NCBI RefSeq assembly: GCF_018128285.1 | Contig: NZ_CP072380.1 | Coordinates: forward strand, 2,542,001-2,606,000 | Reading direction: 5' to 3' | DNA length: 64,000 nucleotides | DNA from: Atopobium sp. oral taxon 416 | GTDB taxonomy: Bacteria > Actinomycetota > Coriobacteriia > Coriobacteriales > Atopobiaceae | Shown: positions 48,620-57,378 of the stretch, in pieces | Position numbering within the stretch: the first letter of the stretch is position 1 | How the letters are laid out: every line of letters begins with the position of its first letter | Notes under the pieces: generated by a model | What the model saw: the letters and a program-made list of their open reading frames with translations, nothing else | Database searches by the model: none | Told to the model about the DNA's origin: nothing | Translations under genes and position numbers: made by a program

Positions 48620-49944
48620 GGAAACGATGATTAATTCGCCTCGATGAGGTAGCTGGGGCTGTACGCTGTATGACATCGGCTTAAAATGTCTCGAACCACA
48701 CAGTGCCCATATCCACATAGATGCCTATCTGCCTGCGGATATGTTATAATTACAGCAACGTATTCCAGCATATCCAAAAGGAAGATATGGGCAGATAGAT
48801 GAGCTTTTAGGACCTTAAATCCTAAGGTCTAAGGAGAAAGACCCGGCGGGAGGCACACCTGGAGCGGATGGATACGATCGTTGTGTGGGATAGCTGGATT
48901 GCACTGGTAGATACCAGCTACCACTGACAGGCTCTTGTCAGGCATGTGCGTGCTGTAAAGACAAAGCTTTAGGATGTAGCCTGCTTTAGGTCATGTTTGC
49001 TCTCTTAAGACGAGGGAACCTAAGGATGCTATCCTGGATTGCCACTCCTGGCAGCGCTTCTGTGCACGCAGACCTCATGCAGCCGCAGGTGCCAGATGCG
49101 ACGACACTTGCGAAGATGCGCCATAGCCTTAAAGCGAGAGGAGTTCGGCAAGGCTATGCTTCACGATCTGAACTTAGAAGCTTGAAAAGGCAGGGATCAT
49201 GGGCGCAAGGCGGCTCCATTGTGGACGCGACCTTCACCTGAGCCTTAAAGCTTCACGAAGAGCCAAGACCGTACGCGTAACCCTTAAAGCGCACCAGTCC
49301 AAGAAAAGGGGAGCCTGGCGTATCGGATACAAGGCGCATATCGGCGTGGATGCCGCAGGTGGCCTTGTGCATGGTGTGGAGACGATTACCTAGAATGTAT
49401 CCGACATATCCTGTGGCACACACACTCGTAAGGGAAGATGACAGGTTTTTCTGCGCAGACTCCGGCTATACCGGTATAGCGAAGCGCCCTTAAGGCCACA
49501 GCAGACCCACACCTCTCATCTATGCGCTAAAGCGTTGCTAAGAAAGCCTTCGACTAGAGAGGGCCTTGCCTGTGCACTCTTGACCGAGAAGGGCATCGAG
49601 TCCAGGAAAGTATCCGGCCGCTCAAAGGTAGAGCATCCCTTCCTTATCGTGAAGCGCCGCTTCGATCCCTTAAGGAAGCGCTACAGAAGGATAGAGAAGA
49701 CCTCCTGTATGCTCAATGTCTGCTTCGCCCTTGCAAACCTTACCCATGTGCATCTTTTGCCGGCAGGCTGCACCTCCCGGCTCCCGGAGTCGCTTGATCC
49801 GTCTTGGAGCCTTCTTGCGGTGCATGGGGCAGGACAAATGTAAGGATAGCGGCTCCTGCACGTGCTGGATTTCCGCATTCCGGCCGCGAAAAGTCGTGTG
49901 GCCGGTCCCCTCTAACACGTTATGGGGCATTAATCATCGTTTCC
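48620..49944 (+). mobile_element. IS5-family copy B
   Basis: 1,325 bp flanked by CTAG with terminal repeats GGAAACGATGATTAAT, inverted relative to copy A. Plus-strand transposase parts: MFALLRRGNLRMLSWIATPGSASVHADLMQPQVPDATTLAKMRH at 48,993, SKKRGAWRIGYKAHIGVDAAGGLVHGVETIT near 49,290 and EKGIESRKVSGRSKVEHPFLIVKRRFDPLRKRYRR near 49,590. Frameshifts and a TAG near 49,391 disrupt it. Confidence 0.85.
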
Positions 49945-49948
49945 CTAG

Positions 49949-50364
49949 AGGTGTATTGGGCACCTTTGTCTGAATGAAAGGCTGCATTTTCTGCCACATA
50001 TCCTCGACACTGAGCCACTTCCAGTGTATCTACCACACTATCGGCTCCCGTTCTATCCAACAGCGATCAAGCCCACCACCATGTAGGTGTTCAGCTCTCA
50101 CACAGCAAGAAAGATAGAGCCAGCCCTTTTCCACGAAGAGATAGGTGATATCTCCAACAAGCTTATAGGTGGAGCTAGGGAAACGATGATTAATGCCTAT
50201 GCCGCCCGCGAAAGGCCACGTGACTGGTCCTTTCTGGCATATCATTGGGAATTAATCATTGTTTCCCTAGGGCTCGTGAAGTCACAATGTATAAGATCAG
50301 GCTTTGGTTTGGCATATCTGTCAGGGACTGTGGCTCTCTTCTGATCTGTAAAGGGGGTGAGCCC
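49949..50364 (-). pseudogene. IS3-family OrfB, middle part (with MITE inside)
   Basis: Minus-strand segments from right to left: GLTPFTDQKRATVPDRYAKPKPDLIHCDFTS, then after the MITE PSSTYKLVGDITYLFVEKGWLYLS, and HSDKGAQYTS at the left edge. The first catalytic aspartate is in DITYL and the second in HSDKG. The frame continues across each insertion point when the inserts are removed. A frameshift inside the middle segment (…SCCVRAEHLHGGG…) shows older decay. Confidence 0.8.
50179..50266. mobile_element. 88-bp MITE, copy B
   Basis: The same length and ends as copy A, flanked by CTAG on both sides, inserted in the IS3 OrfB. Removing it with one CTAG restores the frame TSP-SSTYKLVGDITYL. Confidence 0.9.
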
Positions 50365-50372
50365 TTTATTCT

Positions 50373-51979
50373 GGTTCAGTCCTGAAACCTGTGTGCGGGC
50401 CTATCATGCCGCAGCCCCGGAAGGCTTCGAATAGCGCCTGCTCGCATCGAATATCTTGAGGAAGAAGTACTCGTCGTTAGGGTATCCCTAACCTGCCCTC
50501 CTGAGCGTCTTGATCATCTGGTTCGTGCCTTCGACCTTGCCGCTGCTGATATGGTGGCGTGCATGGGCCACGATGCCGTCCATGTGGCTCTCCACGAGCC
50601 TGGCGAACCACTCGAAGTGCCTGTCTTTCGTGCCGCGGCAGACCTCGACTATCCTCTCCATGGCATCGCGCATGTGCTTCTCCTGCCGGTAGGCATACGC
50701 CCGGCTGAGCATCTCACCCGCGATGTCGCAGGCAAAGGGCAGCTCGTTTTGGGATATGAGGTCCTCGCAGCGCTTCCTGGCTCCTCCCTTCTGCAGGACC
50801 TCCTGCTTGCCGAAGAGGGCGCTTCCCCTTGATACCACCTTGCCGGCCCGTGCATCGCGCTCCTTCCTCTTGCTGGTGTCCGCACAGGACTTAAGGATGT
50901 ATGTGGAGCGCTTGAGGGACCTTGCAGCCTCGCTGTCTCCCTCCTCCTTAAGCCTTGCCTGCTTATCCTTCCTGACCTTACAGATGACCTTCTCGTTGAA
51001 GTTCTTGATGAGGTGGAAGTACTCGTAGACGATGTCCAGATGCGGATGGCGCTTAAGGAAGGCGCGCTCGAAGTCGGCGTTCATGTCGCAGGCGATTGCC
51101 TCCACATACAACATCCACTCGCTGCCCACGAAGTCGCAGAAGTCATACACGACCTGCTTCCTCTTCGTATAGGCGAGCCAGAGCACGTGACCGGTCTTAA
51201 GGTCGATGATCACGGTGGCCCAGCGGCGGGCATTGTGCAGCTTGAACTCGTCTGCGCCCAGGTAGTGGGCCTGGCGCTTGGGCTTCCTGAGCTTCAGCCT
51301 GCTGCCTTCGCCTTCCGTGTAGAGCGCAGAGAGCCTTGCCCTGTCGATCTTTTTCACGACGTTCCTGTTAAGGCCGGCCATGAGCGATACCGCCTTGAGT
51401 GTCTGGCCCAGGGCAAGCAGGTCACACACGAATGTCAGGAGTGGCAGCGTGATGCGCTGCCCTGGCGCCCTGAAGGGAACATCCTCGATGCTGGAAGTCC
51501 CGCATTCCCTGCATGCCCATCTTGGCCGCAAGACCTCGACCCTTGCCCTCTCCATGCCCAAAGGGAGGTGCCGAAGCGCAATGGGGACCTGCCCGTTGCC
51601 CTCCATGGCCTTTCCGCAGCAGGGGCATGAGGGGGCTTCCCTTGCAGCCAGCCTGCCTGGGACCGTGAGGATCTGCACCGGCCTGCTGCATCGTCTGGCC
51701 GAGGTGCCGAACTCCTTGGTGCGCACGCTCTCCTTAGGCTTTCCCATATGCACGAAGCCTTCGAGATGAGAGGGGATCTGGATGAAGCCGGGAGCACACA
51801 TCTCATCGGCATGGGAAATGGCGGGCAGCTGGGCTGCCGGCGATGCTACACTTGTCATCGCACTCCATCCTTGTTCGGAGTCTACATGTTGCGATGCCAA
51901 GATTCTAGAGGATGGCCGCTCTTCTGTCTCTGGGGGCGCTATGCCGCTGGCATTCGCCCACAGCTTTTAGGATTGAACC
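50373..51979 (-). mobile_element. Complete ISL3-family element
   Basis: 1,607 bp bounded by GGTTCAGTCCT (left) and the complement of GGTTCAATCCT (right), with an exact 8-bp target duplication TTTATTCT at 50,365-50,372 and 51,980-51,987. It carries an intact transposase. Clean ends, a perfect duplication and an uninterrupted gene suggest recent insertion. Confidence 0.93.
50488..51900 (-). CDS. ISL3-family transposase, intact
   Basis: A 470-residue DDE transposase. The N-terminal part has a zinc ribbon (PSCPCCGKAMEGNG and PRWACRECGTSS) and a helix-turn-helix region (LLALGQTLKAVSLMAGLNRNVVKKIDRARL). The catalytic domain follows: YLGADEFKLHNARRWATVIIDLKTGHVLWLA, EAIACDMNADFERAF, YEYFHLIKNFNEKV and SGKVEGTNQMIKTL. 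It is the only uninterrupted transposase in the window and may be able to move related ISL3 copies. The start could be 51,900 or the ATG at 51,858. Confidence 0.92.
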   Translation of the reverse strand: MASQHVDSEQGWSAMTSVASPAAQLPAISHADEMCAPGFIQIPSHLEGFVHMGKPKESVRTKEFGTSARRCSRPVQILTVPGRLAAREAPSCPCCGKAMEGNGQVPIALRHLPLGMERARVEVLRPRWACRECGTSSIEDVPFRAPGQRITLPLLTFVCDLLALGQTLKAVSLMAGLNRNVVKKIDRARLSALYTEGEGSRLKLRKPKRQAHYLGADEFKLHNARRWATVIIDLKTGHVLWLAYTKRKQVVYDFCDFVGSEWMLYVEAIACDMNADFERAFLKRHPHLDIVYEYFHLIKNFNEKVICKVRKDKQARLKEEGDSEAARSLKRSTYILKSCADTSKRKERDARAGKVVSRGSALFGKQEVLQKGGARKRCEDLISQNELPFACDIAGEMLSRAYAYRQEKHMRDAMERIVEVCRGTKDRHFEWFARLVESHMDGIVAHARHHISSGKVEGTNQMIKTLRRAG

Positions 51980-51987
51980 TTTATTCT

Positions 51988-52590
51988 TAAGCTCGCGCAT
52001 GTATCTTCTTACCCTGTAGAGGGTAGTGTTGGAAAACTCATCAGCTAGATAGCAGTGGTGTGAACCTAGCCCCAAAACCTCTGTCAGAGTCCACCCACAC
52101 CCGCCAGATAGCCTCTGTAAGCTCACCTCACCTATTTCTGTGGTGCTCCTGCGAAACACCCATGAATAAAAGCTTGAGCGCAATACCTTAAGGATTAAAG
52201 CCTATATCTTGATCGGGAAGTTTTCCTTCTCTTCAAGCACCTGCTTGTAACAATCTATTGCGCTTAGATCCTTTGCGAAGAAGGCTTACGACTGCCTTTA
52301 AGAAGGCATGTTCCATCTCAAGCTCTCTGCTGCGCTTGGCATAAGGCTTTTGAGCTTTTCCTCTTTAGCCTCGCTGCGCTAAGCAGCTGATAGTCTATCT
52401 CTGTGCTCTTCTACCCAGCGGATCTGTGTTTTGGGACTCAAGCCCTAACTCGGTGGTAAGGTGGGCTATCGGCTTGCCGGTGAAGATAGCACACTCAGCT
52501 GTTTTCAGGCGCTACTCATCGCTGTATTTGGTAGCGGGATTGTTTGTTACCTGTAGTCCTTTCGGTCGGCTTGTCTTGCAGTTAAGAGGA
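51988..52590 (-). pseudogene. IS3-family 5' part (OrfA/OrfB start), decayed
   Basis: From right to left the minus strand shows OrfA-like debris (TQIRWVEEHRDRL, EEKLKSL) and, near 52,000-52,060, LYRVRRYMRELKN, which joins K-GLTPF across the ISL3 insertion. This is the upstream part of the IS3 element at 42,119-52,590. Stops are frequent in OrfA. Confidence 0.6.
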
Positions 52591-52626
52591 GCCTCATAAT
52601 TCCTCGAGCCGCACTGTCCGAAAAAA

Positions 52627-52797
52627 TGATACAGGTCATGCATCGGCGATGTCTCGCCCGAGCGCAAGCGTCTCGTCAAAGTCTGCCACGAGTCGGTTAA
52701 GGCAGGCCTTGCTACCGTGAAGCCATGGTGGGAAGTGCAGCTGGTCGTGACAGAGGTCGTGACAGAGGATAGCTACGAACTTCTGTCCTGGTAGGCA
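52627..52797 (+). pseudogene. 3' end of an unidentified gene
   Basis: A plus-strand frame without a start, CIGDVSPERKRLVKVCHESVKAGLATVKPWWEVQLVVTEVVTEDSYELLSW, ends at TAG about 150 bp before ade. It begins next to the IS3 end and looks like the last 50 codons of a truncated gene. No family was recognised. Confidence 0.45.
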
Positions 52798-52946
52798 GAA
52801 CAGAGGAGATTGTTTCGGAAGGCATGCGGGAGCTTCTCCTGCATGCCTTCCTCCGTATCTGGGCACCGTCTGCGTGCCAGCCCTTTGAAGCTTTTGGCCG
52901 GGACGATAGACTGGTGAGAAGTGCCATACCGGAAAGGGGTCCTACC

Positions 52947-54782
52947 ATGCTGAATAATTTCTCGAAGCATCCGCTCTGGGAGTGCCACAAAACGCTGATC
53001 CGGGTGGCGCAGGGGCAGGAGCCTGCCGATATCGTCCTTCGACACGTCACGCTTGTGAGCGTGACGACGCATGAGCTTCTGGAAGATGCCGATATCGCGA
53101 TTGCGGCAGGACGCGTCGCCTATATTGGCATAGAAGGACATACAGCAGAGCACTGCATCGGCGAGAAGACGGAGGTCTTCGACCTTGCCGGTGCCTATGT
53201 CGCCCCTGCCTTCATGGATGGCCACATCCATGTGGAGTCCGCGATGGTAGGACCTGCCGAGTATGCCTGTGCCGTCGTGCCGCACGGCACCTCCGCGATC
53301 ATGTGGGACCCACATGAGGCAATGAATGTCGCGGGGATAGAAGCGCTCGATGTCCTTATGAAGGATGCTGAGCGTGTGCCTTTGAAGTGCTATGTGACGC
53401 CTGGCTCCTGTGTGCCGGCTGTTCCTGGCTTCGAGGATACGGGTGCCACGATCGATGCAGCGGACATCCACGAAGCAATGAAGCGGGACGAGATCTGCGG
53501 CCTCGGCGAGATGATGAATGACCCGGGTGTGCTCTCCTGTGCAGATGGTCCGCTTGCCGAGATCGAAGAGACCTTGAAGGCGGGAAAGACTGCCACGGGC
53601 CACTACACGATGGGAGACACCGACCGTGGCCTTGAGGCCTATATCGCCTCCGGTGTCTCCTGCTGCCATGAGTCGGTCACGCGCGAAGAGGCGCTTGCGA
53701 AGCTCAGGTGCGGCCAATACGCGCAGCTCAGGGAAGGCTCTGCCTGGCAGAATCTCAAAGAGCTTGCGCATGCCGTGACGGACAACGAGATCGATACACG
53801 CTTCGTGAATCTCGTGACGGATGACTCCCATCCCGAGACGCTCGTATCCGAAGGACATATCGACCGGATTCTCAAGAAAGCAGTCGCCTTCGGAATCGAT
53901 CCTATCTCTGCGATCCAGATGGTCACGATCAATGTGGCGCAGTGCTTCGACCTTGCACAGGACCTGGGCTCGGTCACGCCAGGCAAGTGCGCCGACATCG
54001 TCGTGCTTGACGACCTCAAGGACTTCTGCGCCCGCCTTGTTTTTATTGACGGCGAGCTTGTGGCAAGAGACGGACAGGCGCTCTTTGCACCTGACCCGTA
54101 CGCGTGGCCCGCAAAGTTCCTGCATACGATGCATATCACGGACGAGATCTCAGCTGATACGTTCAAGATCCCTGCCCTGAAAAAAGATGGCTCCGTCCTG
54201 CCTGATGGGAAGGCCTACGTCCGTGTCATCGCATCCTCGGCAGGATCCACACTCACGAAGGAAGAGCATCTCGAAGTGCCGGTACGCGACGGCGCGCTTC
54301 TCGCCGATCCTGCGCAGGATGTCCTCAAGGCCTTCGTCTTCGACCGCCATCACGAGGGAGGCCAGCACGCCTGTGCCTTCGCGAGGGGCTTCGGTATCCA
54401 CGGCGCGCTGGCCCAGACCGTCGCGCACGACGCACACAACCTGCTTGTCGTCGGAGACTCGGATGAGGACATGGCCATCGCGGCACGCGATCTCATTGCA
54501 TCGGGCGGAGGCGAGGTCGCCGTCCAGGACGGAAAGATTCTGGGCAAGGTCGCCCTGCCGCTTTTCGGTATCATGTCCACCTCACCCATCGAGAAGGTCG
54601 CGCACGACGTTGCCGGCATAGAGGCTGCCTGGAAAAAGATGGGCTGCACGATGCCAAGCCCATTCATGACAATGGGGCTGTTGTCGCTCGCCTGCATACC
54701 GGAGCTCAGGCTCACGGACCGGGGCCTTGTCGACTGCTGCCGCTACTGCTTCGTGCCGCTCCTTGTCGAGGACGGGGACTGA
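52947..54782 (+). CDS. ade: Adenine deaminase
   Basis: A 611-residue amidohydrolase that converts adenine to hypoxanthine in purine salvage. Landmarks: ADIVLRHVTLVSVTTHELL, AYVAPAFMDGHIHVESAMVGP (HxH metal site), PHGTSAIMWDPHEAMNV, GLGEMMNDPGV, TGHYTMG and LVTDDSHPE. The late GVDLHRMALTFHT-type tail is replaced by PFMTMGLLSLACIPELRLTDRGLVD, normal for this family. The ATG at 52947 has GAAAGGGG upstream; an upstream in-frame extension lacks similarity. It overlaps the convergent Nudix-like gene by about 40 bases at the 3' end. Confidence 0.93.
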   Translation: MLNNFSKHPLWECHKTLIRVAQGQEPADIVLRHVTLVSVTTHELLEDADIAIAAGRVAYIGIEGHTAEHCIGEKTEVFDLAGAYVAPAFMDGHIHVESAMVGPAEYACAVVPHGTSAIMWDPHEAMNVAGIEALDVLMKDAERVPLKCYVTPGSCVPAVPGFEDTGATIDAADIHEAMKRDEICGLGEMMNDPGVLSCADGPLAEIEETLKAGKTATGHYTMGDTDRGLEAYIASGVSCCHESVTREEALAKLRCGQYAQLREGSAWQNLKELAHAVTDNEIDTRFVNLVTDDSHPETLVSEGHIDRILKKAVAFGIDPISAIQMVTINVAQCFDLAQDLGSVTPGKCADIVVLDDLKDFCARLVFIDGELVARDGQALFAPDPYAWPAKFLHTMHITDEISADTFKIPALKKDGSVLPDGKAYVRVIASSAGSTLTKEEHLEVPVRDGALLADPAQDVLKAFVFDRHHEGGQHACAFARGFGIHGALAQTVAHDAHNLLVVGDSDEDMAIAARDLIASGGGEVAVQDGKILGKVALPLFGIMSTSPIEKVAHDVAGIEAAWKKMGCTMPSPFMTMGLLSLACIPELRLTDRGLVDCCRYCFVPLLVEDGD

Positions 54783-55289
54783 GCCCTCTCAAAGAGGCCA
54801 AGCTGGAAGTGTGCGGCCTCGCTCATGGGAAGCAGCGCATAGCGGGAAAGCTCGTCTGTACGGGTAGAGATGAAGCGCCTTGTCTCGAAGTTTGCCATGA
54901 TGTCTTCGAAGGAGGGGAGCGCTGCCAAAAGCAGGGCGCTGGGCTGGAGCTTGCGCTCACCGATGAAGATGCCAGAGAGCTGGAAGGACTCTTCGGGAAG
55001 CGTGATGCTGAGCTCCTCTGTGCATTCCTGGCTCGTGCAGGAACGGACGGGATCTTTTACCTTGAGGTCTTGCTCGTCGAGCGCGCCTGTCACGGAGACG
55101 GAGTACGTCTTCGGGGCCAGGGCCACAGCACCTGAGCGCTCTGCCAGAAGGCAGCGTCCCTCTCTGTCGTGCAGAAGCACGCTTACGGCGAGGCCGTTTG
55201 CAAGATGAGCGCAGGAGAAGATCTGTGCAGAGTCTTCTGCAAGCTTTTCCGCTAAGACCGTCTGCCTGAAGTGCTTAGCCAATGTCTGG
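54743..55289 (-). pseudogene. Nudix-like hydrolase, 5'-truncated by IS256
   Basis: AVSVLLHDREGRCLLAERSGAVALAPKTYSVSVTGALDEQDL...RSCTSQECTEELSITL resembles a Nudix fold: a beta strand, then the region G...QECTEEL corresponding to the Nudix box, in which the canonical REUxEE is altered. The frame opens beyond the IS256 terminus at 55,290, so the native start is lost; MTQTLAKHF at 55,294 uses IS bases. The substrate cannot be assigned. Confidence 0.55.
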
Positions 55290-55449
55290 GTCAAGTCCGA
55301 ATTCGTGTGTAAATTCGCGAACGCCCCACATCTCCTATTTCGCCTTCATGAGCCCGCACTGATCGCGCGCGATGGCGACGAGCGCGGACGTCCGCTTCTC
55401 GAGCTCCTCGACCGCCGGGCGGTAGCAGGCCTTCCTCCCCGGCCCCTAC
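55290..55449 (-). mobile_element. IS256 3'-terminal fragment
   Basis: Nearly identical over about 150 bp to the left end of the IS256 element at 16,026 (GTCAAGTCCGAATTCGTGTG, ending in a CTTCCTCCCCGGCCCCT stretch). It encodes the last 40 or so transposase residues. It stops where an IS3 end begins. Confidence 0.85.
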
Positions 55450-55855
55450 CACCAGCCTGAGCTGTAATCTTTTGGTGGACAGTGGGATTCAGAGACTGGC
55501 AACAGATATGCTCTGTTTAGATACCCACCTACCAACACCAGCAGATTGAAGAGATGAGATGTCGCTAAGCGCAAGCGAGATAGAGAAGGCAAAGTCCCGC
55601 ACGAAGCCGGAAACACCCAGGCACTACACTGAGGAAGTATTGCCTTGAGGCCATCGAGTACTACAGGAAGGCACGTAAGGCCAACCCTAAGAAGAGCATC
55701 AGAGGATGCGCCGCGAAGCTTAAGGATCAACGACAAGACCTTAAACGACTGGATCATCAAGCACAGCAAGACCGGAAGGGTGACCCAGGCAAGGACCGAG
55801 GTGCACAAGCAGCTCGACGCAGTGAACAGGCGTATACACGAGCTCGAGAGCGAGA
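55450..55855 (+). mobile_element. IS3-family OrfA-end fragment
   Basis: The end TGTAATCTTTTGGTGGACAG and the following OrfA sequence (SLRINDKTLNDWIIKHSKTGRVTQARTEVHKQLD) match, in the opposite orientation, the IS3 element nested in IS256 at 16,201-17,595. It is cut at 55,855 by an IS30 end. Confidence 0.8.
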
Positions 55856-56936
55856 ATAGGTTCGGTGGATTAGCATTCTAAGTGCAACACAATGACCCGC
55901 TGGATGCAAGCGTGGCACACTCCGGAAGGCTACGATGTTGGTTGTCTCAATCAACGTCGAAAGCTAAAAGGAATGTGCCACTACAAGCATCTCAAGCCTA
56001 CAGGAGAGGAACTGCATAGCCGTACTGTGTGGCACAAGGGAAGGCTAATCGCCTATATCGCGGCAGAGATTGGCAAGGACAGCTTCAGCGTCTGCCACAA
56101 GCTCAAGAGGAATGGCCGCCACGGCCGCTTTAGGGCATGTGCTGCCCAAAAGGAGGGCGGATGAGCGCCGCAGGAGATGCAGGGCGAAAAGGCGGCTTTT
56201 CAGACCCTGCGCTTACGCAGAAGGTGCGCTTACTCATCATGGACAGACACTGGTCCCTGGAGCAGATAGACGACATCTCAGGCTCGAGGGTGGCGGCAGG
56301 TGCACCGTTGAGCCTGCCGACTATCTATCGTGAGGTCCTTAGCCGCCACGCTCGAGCTGCCGGGATCCGGCCCGCAAGGCCAGGTGTGGCGCCACCTGCG
56401 CAGCAAGAGACCTAAGATGAGGGGCAAGATCGAGATCTTACCCACCGTGGAGGAGAGGCCCAAGCAGGCCGATGAGAGGTCTCGCCTCATCGAGTGGGCA
56501 GACGACACGCTCGTGGCAGCCGGGCCCGTGTGCCTGCTCGTGCTTGCCGACAGGGCAGTGAGGCTGCTTGCCGCGAAGAGAGCCAGCACGACAGCGGAAG
56601 CGTCTCTAAGGCCGAGGTCGGGCTGCTGTAGGGACGTCCCCTTAAGACGCTCACTTCCGGATAGGGGCAAGCAGTTCGCAGGGCATACAGGGCTCACAGA
56701 TGCCCTTTGAGGCGTGCAGTTCTACTTTTGCGACCCCCACCATCTATGGCAAAAGCCGACAGTTAAGAATACCAACGGGCTCCTGCGCAAGTTCTTCCCC
56801 TAAGGGCAGCAACTTCGGCAAGGTCACAAACGAGGAGGTGCAGCATACGGTGGAGCTGATCTGTGACAGGCCGAGGAAGGTCCTGAAATACAGGACAGCC
56901 AACGAGGTCTTTAGGGAGATGGTGCACTCAGCTTGA
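55856..56936 (+). pseudogene. IS30-family transposase, frameshifted
   Basis: After a terminus with GGTGGATTAGCATTCTAAGTGC the plus strand reads MCHYKHLKPTGEELHSRTVWHKGRLIAYIAAEIGKDS, then in other frames RADERRRRCRAKRRL, LIMDRHWSLEQID, LPTIYREVLSRH, DTLVAAGPVCLLVLADRAVRLLAAKR and VQHTVELICDRPRKVLKYRTANEVF. Together these span an IS30 transposase with at least three frameshifts. The integrase aspartates are partly altered (WADDT for WEADT). Confidence 0.75.
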
Positions 56937-57315
56937 CAATCTGCCCCCTGAAAAGATACACGAGCCAATTTAGATATGACTGCAGGTTGTCCATTCTCAT
57001 GCCGATGAAACGATAGATGTATCTCTTAAGCCAGGAACACATGTTATTGATCAGTGCCATATTCTCCAGATAGTTCTTATCCTTCTCATTAGCAATGTAT
57101 GATTCGCTATGAAGATGGAGCTTCTCAATGAGAAGATTATGGGCATTTTCACCATCATGAACTAACACTGATCCAGGAGCAATATGGTCCTTGAGCGCAT
57201 GATAGATTCTTGTGCTTGAGGGCTTTCCATGACGTGTGGCTCTATCAACAGAATTGTTTACTGTTAGATTTACATATTCGTATCTTTCCGCAATGGATAA
57301 GCAATTTCCTGACAT
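56937..57315 (-). pseudogene. IS1595/ISXO2-type transposase C-terminal fragment
   Basis: A minus-strand frame reads LSIAERYEYVNLTVNNSVDRATRHGKPSS, HDGENAHNLLIEKLHLHSESY and SWLKRYIYRFIGMRMDNLQSYLNWLVYLFRG. The end is typical of ISXO2/IS1595-type DDE transposases (xLNWxxY). The DNA is clearly more AT-rich than its neighbours. Only the last third of the gene is present, and it ends about 60 bp before the gldA start. Confidence 0.65.
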
Positions 57316-57378
57316 AAAAGGGTACTGTTGACGGCAATGCCTGTACGGATGCAGGCAGCTCTTGGAGAGGAGAACGCG

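Larger units (their letters stand above)
42403..49944. mobile_element. Composite transposon bounded by two inverted IS5-type copies
   Basis: IS5-type copies at 42,403-43,692 (minus) and 48,620-49,944 (plus) share the terminal repeat GGAAACGATGATTAAT and lie in opposite orientation. The outermost ends are both flanked by CTAG. Joining the outer flanks at one CTAG restores an IS3 OrfB frame. The 4.9-kb cargo holds a hypothetical gene, a LysR pseudogene, a MITE, IS21/IS256 remnants, a GH1 fragment and an AAA ATPase. Confidence 0.8.

Noticed and set aside
42403-49944. Inversion between two independent IS5 copies
   Set aside because: An inversion would place the two halves of the IS3 gene on opposite strands; both are on the minus strand and rejoin at a single CTAG.
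52773-54134. A 453-codon minus-strand frame
   Set aside because: It is a mirror frame of adenine deaminase.
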